Assembly (NCBI GenBank): GCA_019635875.1
Contig: JAHBYP010000006.1
Location: 278,236 to 342,235, forward strand
Direction of reading: 5' to 3'
Source: Alphaproteobacteria bacterium
GTDB taxonomy: Bacteria; Pseudomonadota; Alphaproteobacteria; Reyranellales; Reyranellaceae
Length of the DNA: 64,000 bases
Shown piece after piece: positions 53,714 through 60,782 of this stretch. The translations under genes and the position numbers were made by a program. How positions within the stretch are numbered: position 1 is the stretch's first letter; the number at the start of each line of letters is the position of its first letter. Under the pieces are notes generated by a model. That model saw nothing but the letters and a program-made list of their open reading frames with translations, had not been told where the DNA came from and did not search any database.

Positions 53714-54479
53714 GCGGCTGAAAGGCCGCGTCGCGCTGGTGACCGGGGCGGGCTCCGGCATCGGCCGCGCCACGGCGCGGCGCTTCGCCGATGAAGGCGC
53801 CATCGTGGTCGGCACCGACATCGCCGTGCCGGCGGCCAGCGAGGCCTCGGCTATTGTCGGCGAGACAGGCGCTTTCCTGCCGCAGGATGCCGCGAGCGAA
53901 GCCGATTGGTCGCGCCTCGAGCGCGAGATCCGCGGCCGCTTCGGCCGGCTCGACATCCTGTTCAACAACGCCGGCACCAGCGGTCCCGCGGATCCCGAGA
54001 CCTGCACCCTGCAGGAATGGCGCCGGGTGATGGCGGTGAACCTCGACGGCGTGTTCCTGGGCTGCCGCGCGGCCATCGCGCTGATGAAGGACAAGGGCGG
54101 GGCGATCGTCAACGTCTCGTCCTGCGCCGCCTATGGCGGTTTCCCGCTATCCGTGCATTACGGCGCGAGCAAGACGGCGGTGCGCCAGTTCACCAAGAGC
54201 GTGGCGCTGCATTGCGCGGCCAAGGGCTACGCCATCCGCTGCAACTCGATCCATCCCGGCCCGACCATGACCGGGCTGATGAAGGCCAGCATCGCCCGCG
54301 CGCCCAGCGAGGCGGAAGGCCGCGCCCGCTGGATGGCACAGACGCCGATCGGTCGCTTCGCCGAGCCCGAGGAGATGGCGTCGCTGGTCGCCTGGCTGGT
54401 GTCGGACGAGGCGACCTACGTCACCGGCGCGGAGTTCGTGTCGGATGGCGGCATGACCGCAGGCATGGGCGCGGGGTGA
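53700..54479 (+). CDS. SDR family oxidoreductase
   Basis: A 259-residue classical SDR. TGAGSGIG at residues 15-22 binds NAD(P), with an Asp (GTDIAV) suggesting NAD use; NNAG at about 87; the active site is YGASK. The C-terminal GAEFVSDGGMTAG is the common end. It overlaps the MBL gene by 14 bases. Possible partner reactions are oxidation of the hydroxyl product of the hydrolase, but that is only position-based. Confidence 0.9.
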   Translation: MARAERLKGRVALVTGAGSGIGRATARRFADEGAIVVGTDIAVPAASEASAIVGETGAFLPQDAASEADWSRLEREIRGRFGRLDILFNNAGTSGPADPETCTLQEWRRVMAVNLDGVFLGCRAAIALMKDKGGAIVNVSSCAAYGGFPLSVHYGASKTAVRQFTKSVALHCAAKGYAIRCNSIHPGPTMTGLMKASIARAPSEAEGRARWMAQTPIGRFAEPEEMASLVAWLVSDEATYVTGAEFVSDGGMTAGMGAG

Positions 54480-54522
54480 GTTGCCGTCGCCCGTCATCAA
54501 GAGCAGTTACCTGGAGTCTCGC

Positions 54523-55065
54523 ATGCCGAGATCGAGTCTTCACCGCAACGGCAAGTTCGGCGTGACAGCATCACCACACCAATGGGTGGCGAAAGTACTC
54601 TTCATCGCTGGGCTGCTCTGTCTTGCAGGATGCGAAAGCAACGCAGATAGTTGTGCTGCAAGATCAGAATTGGATCGGGCGCTCGCAACATATCTCCAAA
54701 GCGCTGACCGTTCGATCCATGACTTTGTGCTGGCCAAGGCAACACCAGAGAAGGTTGCTGTGGATGCGATCCTAAAAAGAAAACTCTTGGAGGGGTTGGA
54801 GAGAGGCCCCGATGGGCGGACCTATTTCAGCGGCAACATTCCTGATCCGGACCTCTTCTGCAAACGCGACGAACGCGGCCAAAGCGACTATCTTTGTATC
54901 TATACCTACGAGCAAAAGTTCATAACTGGAAGAGGCTGGTCCTACGTCTACAGTCGAATAGATGCGTGGCTGATAGAGATTCGATTGCGACCTGGCCCAC
55001 CGACTGACGCTTTGGTGACGAGAGTGATGCATGTTGGTGGCTCACCCAAAGCACTGAAGTGTTAG
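54523..55065 (+). CDS. Putative lipoprotein, AT-richer than neighbours
   Basis: A 180-residue protein with a possible lipoprotein signal: hydrophobic VAKVLFIAGLLCLAG followed by Cys37. The n-region before it is unusually long (about 22 residues), so the true start may differ. The mature part has several Cys and Tyr residues and no recognised domain (DLFCKRDERGQSDYLCIYTY). Base use is markedly less GC-rich than the flanking SDR and enoyl-CoA hydratase, suggesting transfer from elsewhere. It begins the irregular patch that runs to 56.8 kb. Confidence 0.6.
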   Translation: MPRSSLHRNGKFGVTASPHQWVAKVLFIAGLLCLAGCESNADSCAARSELDRALATYLQSADRSIHDFVLAKATPEKVAVDAILKRKLLEGLERGPDGRTYFSGNIPDPDLFCKRDERGQSDYLCIYTYEQKFITGRGWSYVYSRIDAWLIEIRLRPGPPTDALVTRVMHVGGSPKALKC

Positions 55066-55101
55066 AGTCTGACTCGAAACTGGTCGAGGTAAGTCAACGA
55101 G

Positions 55102-55161
55102 GCGCGAGTGTCAGGCTTGCGTTATTGCGCTAAGCGCGAGTGTCAGGCTTGCGTTATTGCG
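55102..55161. repeat. Two tandem 28-bp direct repeats
   Basis: Identical units starting GCGCGAGTGTCAGGCTTGCG (55102-55129 and 55134-55161) are separated by CTAA. A near copy of the same motif lies in inverted orientation at 56085-56111. They flank a degenerate segment. Confidence 0.9.
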
Positions 55162-55171
55162 TTGTTTGAGC

Positions 55172-55315
55172 GCGTCTGTCGATAGTCTCAAGGACGCCAA
55201 GCCCTCCGGCCTTCTGACCCGCTTTGAACTGCTCATCAACCAACGGACCGCTCTGGCGTTGGGCAAGACCATCCCGCGCGCCGTCCTCCTTCGCGCCGAC
55301 GCGGCGATCGAATGA
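55172..55315 (+). pseudogene. C-terminal fragment of an ABC-transporter substrate-binding-type protein
   Basis: The frame ending at TGA 55313-55315 reads LLTRFELLINQRTALALGKT and closes with RADAAIE. The LINxKTAxALGxxIP...RADxxIE pattern is the conserved C-terminus of a family of ABC-type substrate-binding proteins common in alphaproteobacteria. There is no N-terminal signal or body; the upstream end runs into the direct repeats at 55102-55161. It is most simply a remnant left by a deletion or insertion. Confidence 0.7.
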
Positions 55316-55321
55316 GGCGGC

Positions 55322-55593
55322 TCACAGTGCCAGCCGCGGAATGCCCATCGCGGCGGCGGCGGCCAGCAGTCGCTCGTCGTAGCTGGCCAGCTCGACGGAC
55401 TGGCTGCGGCCGCGCAGATGCGCCATCGACGCCAGATAAAGGCCGTGAAGCGTGCGCACCGGCACCGGGAACGGGTCGAGCACCCGGGCGAGGACCGATG
55501 GGATCAGCTCGATCAGCCCGACGCGATCGAGCAAGGCGCGTACCTCCTCGCTGTGCGAACGGCCAAGGCGACCGTGGTGTCGAGGCAGATCAC
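55322..55593 (-). pseudogene. VapC-like PIN toxin gene with an out-of-frame internal deletion
   Basis: The N-terminus VICLDTTVALA (PIN Asp) from GTG 55593 is in one frame and the C-terminus RSHSEEVRALLDRVGL through RTLHGLYLASMAHL and ELASYDERLLAAAAAMG is in another. In typical family members about 40 residues separate the two. The span, 272 bases, is not a multiple of three. A deletion has therefore removed the middle of the PIN domain, including acids of the active site. The GTG overlaps the vapB stop by 4 bases, as in intact modules. Annotating it as a small 70-residue protein would miss this. Confidence 0.8.
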
Positions 55594-55880
55594 CGGTCTT
55601 CCCGGTCCCGCCGCAGCTCTTCCATCAGCTCGTCGTGAGACATCACGGGTTCGCGCGGCGGCGGCGGGCCGCCGACGATCAGCGGCGGCCGGATGACGCC
55701 GCGTCGCACCTCATCGGCCAACAAGGCGTCGGCGAGAAATTCGCCGCGCCCGGCGCGCGGCGGCACCAACTCGGCCACGACCCGCTCGCGGTCGGTGACC
55801 AGCACGGTCTCGCCGCCCGCCGCGAGGCGGACGTATTCGCTGAGCTTGTTCTTGAGGGTCTTCAGGTCGACGGCGCGCAT
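55590..55880 (-). CDS. VapB/Phd-type antitoxin
   Basis: A 96-residue antitoxin. MRAVDLKTLKNKLSEYVRLAAGGETVLVTDRERVVAELVP is a standard Phd/YefM-type N-terminal DNA-binding domain. The acidic/Arg-rich C-terminus (DELMEELRRDREDR) is the toxin-binding part. It is complete, while its toxin partner is broken. A perfect palindrome just upstream of the ATG is its likely operator. It would now act only as an autorepressor or protect against related toxins. Confidence 0.87.
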   Translation of the reverse strand: MRAVDLKTLKNKLSEYVRLAAGGETVLVTDRERVVAELVPPRAGRGEFLADALLADEVRRGVIRPPLIVGGPPPPREPVMSHDELMEELRRDREDR

Positions 55881-55889
55881 TGACCTAAG

Positions 55890-55907
55890 GTAGCTTCTGG
55901 AAGCTAC
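55890..55907. promoter_or_regulatory. Operator-like palindrome upstream of vapB
   Basis: GTAGCTTC-TG-GAAGCTAC is a perfect 8-2-8 inverted repeat 10 to 27 bases upstream of the vapB ATG (gene on the minus strand). Position and symmetry fit autorepression by the VapB dimer. Confidence 0.7.
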
Positions 55908-56334
55908 TTCAGCCAGGCACCGTGAGCACGGGCGCGCACGACCTGATCGAACGAAGCGACCGTCCTCCGCTGGCGGCGGGGACCCAGGGGTCCGCTGACG
56001 GGACCGCCGGCTCCTGATCGCTCGATGGCCGCCTTGCGCCAGACGCTGGCCGATCCGCGGGAGCGGCGCGCCGTTGGACGGCGCAACAACGCAATAATGC
56101 AAGCCTGACACCACGCCCACAAGCTGATCGACGAGCTGGCCAGGGGAAAGGCGATGGACAGGATTCTGCGGAAAAATTGATCCTGAAGGGCAAAACCGAC
56201 CACCGTAGGGGTGGAAATACTGCTACGGCCACAAGGCTTTCTACCCCCTCGAGCGCAACTGTAGGGGTTTAAATCGGTGCGGGCGTCCTGCCGCGGTAAA
56301 CCTGCGCCAGTGTTTCAAACCTGGAGTCCGTCCG
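55908..56334. other. Gene-poor stretch between vapB and the phage-type gene
   Basis: These 427 bases include the inverted repeat copy at 56085-56111 and, after it, a short frame ending AHKLIDELARGKAMDRILRK at TGA 56178-56180 that looks like the tail of a lost gene of unknown type. Base composition is mixed and there are no clear promoters. No intact gene was seen. Confidence 0.6.
56085..56111. repeat. Inverted copy of the 55140-55166 repeat
   Basis: The 27 bases match the reverse complement of 55140-55166 with one mismatch. Together they bracket a 972-bp segment that contains the binding-protein tail, the broken vapC and vapB. Confidence 0.85.
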
Positions 56335-56973
56335 ATGGCCCGCGACCGTACGCTTCCTTCCGACTTCTGGACCTGGGAGGCAGTCATCGACTGCCAGCCC
56401 ATGGCCCGCCTGCTGTTCATTGGCCTGTGGAATTTCGCCGACGATCACGGCGTGCAGCCGCTCAAGCCGCGCACCATCCGCATGCAGGTCTTTCCCGGCG
56501 ACACCATAGAAAACGATAGCATCCGCGCGATGATCGACGAGCTGGCGGCGCAGGGGCTGGTGCGGATCTACGCGGTCGACGGCGTCGAATACCTGGCGAT
56601 CGTCGGCTGGGCGCAGTTCCAGCGCGTCGGCAAGACCGCCCGGCGCCGCTATCCGGCGGAGAAGCCGCCGGAAGTCAGCGCGGCCGGGGAGGCGGCTGCC
56701 GCCTCACCGACCGCGCCGGACCATGGCAAACCATCGCAAAGCCCCGAATCGCAGAGCCCCGCTTCCGGTCCGCCCGGGGAGACGGACGGCTCAGCGACCC
56801 TTCCAGTTGGGCTTGCGCTTCTCGGCGAAGGCGCGGGGGCCCTCGACGGTGTCCTCGCTGCGGGCCATGGCGACGAAGGCGGGGTAGCTCTGGTTGCGCA
56901 TGGCCATCTCGGTGGCGGGCACGTCGAGCGAGCGCATGACGACCTGCTTGGTGGCGCGGATGCTCATCGGTGA
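56335..56973 (+). CDS. Truncated phage/replisome-type protein, C-terminus antisense to enoyl-CoA hydratase
   Basis: The first ~110 residues (SDFWTWEAVIDCQPMARLLFIGLWNFADDHG, FPGDTIENDSIRAMIDELAAQGLV, YLAIVGWAQFQRVG) resemble DNA-replication-organiser-like proteins carried by phages in this group. A Ser/Pro/Ala-rich linker follows. From about 56791 onward the frame is simply antisense to the enoyl-CoA hydratase and looks non-biological (GALDGVLAAGHGDEGGV). The original 3' part was most likely lost, so the real protein ends near 56.8 kb or the frame is dead. ATG 56335 gives a family-like start. Confidence 0.55.
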   Translation: MARDRTLPSDFWTWEAVIDCQPMARLLFIGLWNFADDHGVQPLKPRTIRMQVFPGDTIENDSIRAMIDELAAQGLVRIYAVDGVEYLAIVGWAQFQRVGKTARRRYPAEKPPEVSAAGEAAAASPTAPDHGKPSQSPESQSPASGPPGETDGSATLPVGLALLGEGAGALDGVLAAGHGDEGGVALVAHGHLGGGHVERAHDDLLGGADAHR

Positions 56974-57588
56974 ACACTCGAGGATCTGCTGCGCCCAGGC
57001 GCGGGCCTCCTTCATCAGCTCGGCCTGCGGCACGACCTTGGTGACGAAGCCCAGCTCGTAGCCTTCCTGCGCCGAGACATGCCGGCCGGTGAGCATCATG
57101 CCCATCGCCTTCTTCAGCGGGATCTGGCGCGACAGGCGCTGCATGCCGCCGGCACCGGCGGCCAGGCCGACCCGGGGTTCAGGCAGGGCAAAGCGCGCGT
57201 TGTCGGAGGCGATGATGATGTCGCAGGCCAGCGCGATCTCGAAGCCGCCGCCCATCGCCACGCCGTTGACCGCCGCGATCACCGGCTTGTCGAGGTCGAA
57301 GCGGTTGGCCAGGCCGCCGAAGCCCTTGGGCGGGGAGTGCGGGCGCTTGCCCGTCGTCTTCTGCAATTCAGCGTGGTATTTCAAATCGTTGCCGGCGCTG
57401 AACGCCTTGTCGCCGGCGCCGGTGATGATGGCAACCCATAGCTCCGGATCGGCGGCGAACTCGTCGAAGATGTCGCCCAGCTCCTGGTTCGCCATGGGAT
57501 GGCAGGCATTGTAGACCTCGGGCCGGTTGATCGTGACGACCAGCAGGCGCCCGTCTTTCTCGACCTTGCTGTACTTGAGCTCGCTCAT
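56791..57588 (-). CDS. Enoyl-CoA hydratase/isomerase family protein
   Basis: A 265-residue crotonase. The oxyanion-hole segments GDKAFSAGNDLK and VNGVAMGGGFEIALACDIIIAS are standard; the first catalytic Glu is present in FALPEPRVGLA and the second position is Gly-rich (AAGAGGMQRL) rather than a clear Glu, so it may be an atypical hydratase or isomerase. The family fits a beta-oxidation-type pathway. GGAGGGAAA precedes ATG 57588. The truncated phage-type gene overlaps its 3' end convergently. Confidence 0.85.
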   Translation of the reverse strand: MSELKYSKVEKDGRLLVVTINRPEVYNACHPMANQELGDIFDEFAADPELWVAIITGAGDKAFSAGNDLKYHAELQKTTGKRPHSPPKGFGGLANRFDLDKPVIAAVNGVAMGGGFEIALACDIIIASDNARFALPEPRVGLAAGAGGMQRLSRQIPLKKAMGMMLTGRHVSAQEGYELGFVTKVVPQAELMKEARAWAQQILECSPMSIRATKQVVMRSLDVPATEMAMRNQSYPAFVAMARSEDTVEGPRAFAEKRKPNWKGR

Positions 57589-57754
57589 CGCGTTTCCCTC
57601 CGCATCGTGCCGGGCCGGATTGCGTCGCGCTCCGGCCTTGCGGTCAAGAGCCGCGGTTCGCGGCGCGGTACTGCCTTGAGGCATCGCGTTCTTGCGGGTA
57701 GGGTGCGCAATCGGGGTTCGTGTTCGCAAAAAACAGAACGATGATCGGGAATTG

Positions 57755-58228
57755 ATGATGTCGAAGGATCGGCGAACCGCCCTCCTTGCAATCCTCGTTG
57801 CGCTGCCGCTCTGGGCCCATTCCGGCTCGGCGGGAGCCGCGGACATGCCGCCGCTCTCCGGGATCGGCGTCGGCATCGATCATACGATGCGGGGCGCGAT
57901 CATTGTCGTTGATGGCCGGGTTGGCGCCGCTGACGCCATCGCGCTGCTTGCGCGCCCTCTCGCCCGGCCTCTGCCGACGCCTCAGCCGGTCCGCGGCGGC
58001 GCCCCGAATCTGATCGGCGGCCTGCGCGGGCTGGTGTTCCCCCGCACGCTCGACGCGGCGCAGCTCGATCAGCCGTCCGGCTCCGCCGAGGACCGGCTGC
58101 CGGCGCCGCGGCCGTCCAAGGGCCCAAGACCCTATTTCCGCTTCAGTGAGGAGGAGCGGGTTCTGGGCTTGTCGTTCAAGATACAGCCCCCGCCGCAGCC
58201 CACCGAACCGGCTTCTCCGGGCACCTGA
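57755..58228 (+). CDS. Hypothetical secreted protein
   Basis: A 157-residue protein with a signal peptide of about 27 residues (TALLAILVALPLWAHSGSAGA). The mature part is rich in Pro, Gly, Arg and Leu, without Cys or recognised domain (LPTPQPVRGGAPNLIGGLRG, RLPAPRPSKGPRPYF). Two adjacent ATGs (57755, 57758) could start it. It is divergent from the enoyl-CoA hydratase and precedes the OmpA-domain genes, so an envelope role is possible. Function unknown. Confidence 0.6.
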   Translation: MMSKDRRTALLAILVALPLWAHSGSAGAADMPPLSGIGVGIDHTMRGAIIVVDGRVGAADAIALLARPLARPLPTPQPVRGGAPNLIGGLRGLVFPRTLDAAQLDQPSGSAEDRLPAPRPSKGPRPYFRFSEEERVLGLSFKIQPPPQPTEPASPGT

Positions 58229-58338
58229 ACGGGCGTGCGGCAACCGGTCGAAAAGGTCGGCAGATCAAGCAGCTACTGGACAGTAGGGCGACACTGTGGC
58301 TTGGCTGCCACAGCTACGGCAAAACTGCGGTGGCCCGG

Positions 58339-58366
58339 TTGTGGGGTACTCAATCTGGTATATAGT
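58339..58366 (+). promoter_or_regulatory. Candidate sigma-70 promoter for the OmpA-domain gene
   Basis: TTGTGG and TATAGT, 16 bases apart, fit a housekeeping -35/-10 pair about 74-101 bases upstream of the 58440 ATG, in a locally AT-richer stretch. Not tested. Confidence 0.4.
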
Positions 58367-58439
58367 TCGTTCGAGGGTTGGCGATGCTCCCGTGGCCAAC
58401 TTCGAGCCAGTTGTTAAGACCTTGAGAGAGGGGATTCAA

Positions 58440-59369
58440 ATGAAGACGAAGGTCGGGGCTGTCGTTGCGGCGGCTCTCATTGCCGCTCCCTTGGCGGCGC
58501 AGGCGCAGAACCTGTCGCCCGGTTTCTACGTTGGTATCGAAGGTGGCCTGAACTTCCTCCACAACCTGAACCCGGCCATTGCCGGCCAGACCAACAGCCC
58601 GCGCGTCGGCTGGATGGTCGGCGGCGTCGTCGGCTACGACTTCATCGGCCCCCGCGTCGAGCTCGAGATTCCGTACCGTCGCAACAACGTGAACACGAAC
58701 TACGGCCTGACCAAGGTCGAGTCGATCGCCGCGATGGTCAACGTGCTCTATGACTTCTTCCCGCAGAGCATGATCTCGCCGCACCTCGGCGCCGGTGTCG
58801 GTCTCGCCCGTGTCACGGCCTCGCAGACCGAGTTCGCCTACCAGGGCATCGCCGGCGTCAGCGCGGTGTTCGACGACAGCTTCCGCATCTCGCTGGACTA
58901 CAAGTTCTTCGGCACCACCAACCCGAGCTTCGCCGGCGCCAGCTATCGCTACCTGAATCACTCGGCGATGCTGACCCTGGCCTACAAGTTCGGCGCCCCG
59001 GCCGCCGCGGCCCCGCCGCCGCCGACGCAGCCGCCCGCGCCGAAGGCCTACATGGTGTTCTTCGACTTCGATCGCTCGACCATCACGGCGACCGCCGCGA
59101 CGACGATCAGGCAGGCCGCGGCTGACGCCAAGGCCGGGCAGAAGACCCGCATCGGTGTCACCGGCCACGCCGACCGCTCGGGCTCGGACGCCTACAACAT
59201 GGCGCTGTCGCTGCGCCGCGCCAACGCCGTCAAGGACGCGCTGGTTCGCGAGGGCATCCCGGCGGCCAACATCACGGTCGTGGGCCGCGGCGAGAGCCAG
59301 CCGCTGGTGCAGACCGCCGACGGTGTGCGCGAGCCGCAGAACCGTCGCGTCGAGATCGTCCTGAACTAA
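58440..59369 (+). CDS. OmpA family outer-membrane beta-barrel protein
   Basis: A 309-residue outer-membrane protein. Signal peptide of about 22 residues ends AQA; an eight-strand barrel-like domain (about 24-185; GFYVGIEGGLNFLHN ... LAYKFG) is followed by a Pro/Ala linker and a C-terminal peptidoglycan-binding OmpA domain (about 203-309), with the VTGHADRSGSDAYNMALSLRRA core and NRRVEIVLN end. GAGAGGGGATTC is the ribosome site. A strong terminator follows. Probably constitutive and abundant. Confidence 0.92.
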   Translation: MKTKVGAVVAAALIAAPLAAQAQNLSPGFYVGIEGGLNFLHNLNPAIAGQTNSPRVGWMVGGVVGYDFIGPRVELEIPYRRNNVNTNYGLTKVESIAAMVNVLYDFFPQSMISPHLGAGVGLARVTASQTEFAYQGIAGVSAVFDDSFRISLDYKFFGTTNPSFAGASYRYLNHSAMLTLAYKFGAPAAAAPPPPTQPPAPKAYMVFFDFDRSTITATAATTIRQAAADAKAGQKTRIGVTGHADRSGSDAYNMALSLRRANAVKDALVREGIPAANITVVGRGESQPLVQTADGVREPQNRRVEIVLN

Positions 59370-59396
59370 ATATTCGGGACCGATTGAATCCGAGGG

Positions 59397-59428
59397 AACG
59401 GTCGGCCGTGCCGACCGTTTCATTTTGG
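59397..59428 (+). terminator. Rho-independent terminator after the OmpA barrel gene
   Basis: A perfect 9-bp stem AACGGTCGG / CCGACCGTT with CCGTG loop is followed by TCATTTTGG. Confidence 0.8.
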
Positions 59429-59530
59429 TCGCACCTTCCGGGAATCACGTTTCGCAGCGGTGAATTCCGTTGGTTGATGCCCGGGGGCGTGCTACAAAAA
59501 TCGAGTTCTTGATCATTTTGGGGGCTATCC

Positions 59531-60052
59531 ATGAAGAAGCTGATCCTGGCTGCCGCGGCAATGATGTTCGTCGCCGCTTGCGAAGACACCCCGCCGCCGC
59601 CGGCGCCCGCACCGGCCGCTATGGTGAAGCAGTACATGGTGTTCTTCGATTTCGACCGCTCCACCATCACCGCGCAGGCTGCTGCGACCATCAAGCAGGC
59701 CGCCACCGCCGCCAAGACGGCGGGCACCACCGGCCGCACGTCGAATGAGTGCGCCGCCGAAGGCCGCCGTCGCGGCATCGATGGCGAAGCGCTGAAGACC
59801 TTCGTCGAGCAGTGCACGGGTGCGGTCACCCGCATCGCGGTGACCGGCCACACCGACACCTCGGGCGCGGCTGCCTACAACATGGCGCTGTCGCTGCGCC
59901 GCGCCAATGCCGTGAAGGACGCGCTGGTCCGTGAGGGCATCCCGGCGGCCGCGATCGGCGTCACCGGCCGTGGCGAGACCCAGCTGCTGGTGCAGACCGG
60001 CGACAACGTCCGCGAGCCGCAGAACCGTCGCGTCGAGATCGTGCTGCAGTAA
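59531..60052 (+). CDS. OmpA-domain lipoprotein with a Cys-containing insert
   Basis: A 173-residue lipoprotein: VAAC lipobox with lipidated Cys17, then a short Pro-rich linker and an OmpA domain. Its ends (YMVFFDFDRSTITAQ..., TGHTDTSGAAAYNMALSLRRANAVKDALVREGIP) are nearly identical to those of the preceding gene, so the two are recent relatives. Unlike that gene, about 30 residues (TSNECAAEGRRRG ... EQCTG) are inserted between the first helix and second strand, adding two Cys that could form a disulfide. Located in the outer membrane, peptidoglycan-facing. Confidence 0.9.
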   Translation: MKKLILAAAAMMFVAACEDTPPPPAPAPAAMVKQYMVFFDFDRSTITAQAAATIKQAATAAKTAGTTGRTSNECAAEGRRRGIDGEALKTFVEQCTGAVTRIAVTGHTDTSGAAAYNMALSLRRANAVKDALVREGIPAAAIGVTGRGETQLLVQTGDNVREPQNRRVEIVLQ

Positions 60053-60077
60053 GCACCGTTCGGACCTGACCTGAGCG

Positions 60078-60108
60078 ACGGCCGGCACCAGCCGGCCGTT
60101 TGCTTTTG
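60078..60108 (+). terminator. Rho-independent terminator after the OmpA lipoprotein gene
   Basis: ACGGCCGGC / GCCGGCCGT with an ACCA loop is followed by TTGCTTTT. Confidence 0.85.
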
Positions 60109-60113
60109 GCGCC

Positions 60114-60152
60114 AACAAAAACGCGGGCCGCATCGGCCCGCGTTTGCGTTTG
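60114..60152 (-). terminator. Terminator serving the minus-strand lipoprotein gene
   Basis: ACGCGGGCC / GGCCCGCGT with a GCATC loop is followed by TTTTTGTTGG when read on the minus strand. It sits just downstream of the 60171-60701 gene, back-to-back with the + strand terminator. Confidence 0.85.
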
Positions 60153-60170
60153 TCGGCTATGCGACGCGCG

Positions 60171-60701
60171 TCAGCGCCGGACCTGCGGCTGGATGCACGG
60201 CTTGGTGCTGTGGTCGGCGACGTTGTCGTAGAGCGGCGGCACGGCGGCAAGCTGGGTCGTCGAAGGCTGCAGCGCCCAGCGGAACGCCTCGCGCGCATCG
60301 GTGCAATAGCCCGGATAGGTCGCGCCGCGCGTCGCCGCCTTGTTGGCGATGTCGGTGACGTAGGTGTTGATGTTGATGCCGCGGCGGCGCAGCAGCGTCT
60401 GCAGCTGGTTGCCGTTGGTCGCCAGGTCGCCGCTGAACTTGGTGGCGAAGCGGTTGTAGTCCGAGATCATGTTGCAGTGACGCGCGGCGAAGGCGAGCTC
60501 CTGCTGGATGATGCGTCCGCGCACCGTCTGGGCTTCCGCCTCGTTGAGGCATTGACCGCGGCCCGGAGACGCCATCGTTCCCAGCATCACCTTGGCATAG
60601 GCGGGGGATGGCGGCGGTGGTGCCGCCGGTTTGGGCGGTTCGCACGCGGCCAGCGATGCGGCCGCGAGCACCACGAGGCCAGGACGGGTCCAGACGTTCA
60701 T
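60171..60701 (-). CDS. Hypothetical lipoprotein
   Basis: A 176-residue lipoprotein with a LAAC lipobox (Cys20), a Pro-rich spacer and a mature helical domain with Cys residues near 51, 77, 133 and 169 that may pair. Repeated NRFATKFSGDLATNGNQL and NTYVTDIANKAATRG segments are Asn/Thr/Ala rich. Not recognised as a known domain. It converges on the OmpA lipoprotein gene with back-to-back terminators and shares an envelope setting. Confidence 0.65.
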   Translation of the reverse strand: MNVWTRPGLVVLAAASLAACEPPKPAAPPPPSPAYAKVMLGTMASPGRGQCLNEAEAQTVRGRIIQQELAFAARHCNMISDYNRFATKFSGDLATNGNQLQTLLRRRGININTYVTDIANKAATRGATYPGYCTDAREAFRWALQPSTTQLAAVPPLYDNVADHSTKPCIQPQVRR

Positions 60702-60782
60702 GCGCTACATCCTATGAATTGTCAGGCAGATGGCCAAAAGGGCGGCGGACTATAGCAAAGCGCCCCGGGGCCGCCAGCGGGA

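Noticed and set aside
55102..55161. Possible CRISPR array
   Set aside because: Only two repeats with a 4-base spacer and no cas genes; it is a tandem repeat, not an array.
59461..59500. Promoter pair TTGATG and TACAAA before the OmpA lipoprotein
   Set aside because: Spacing is 13 bases, too short for a standard sigma-70 promoter.
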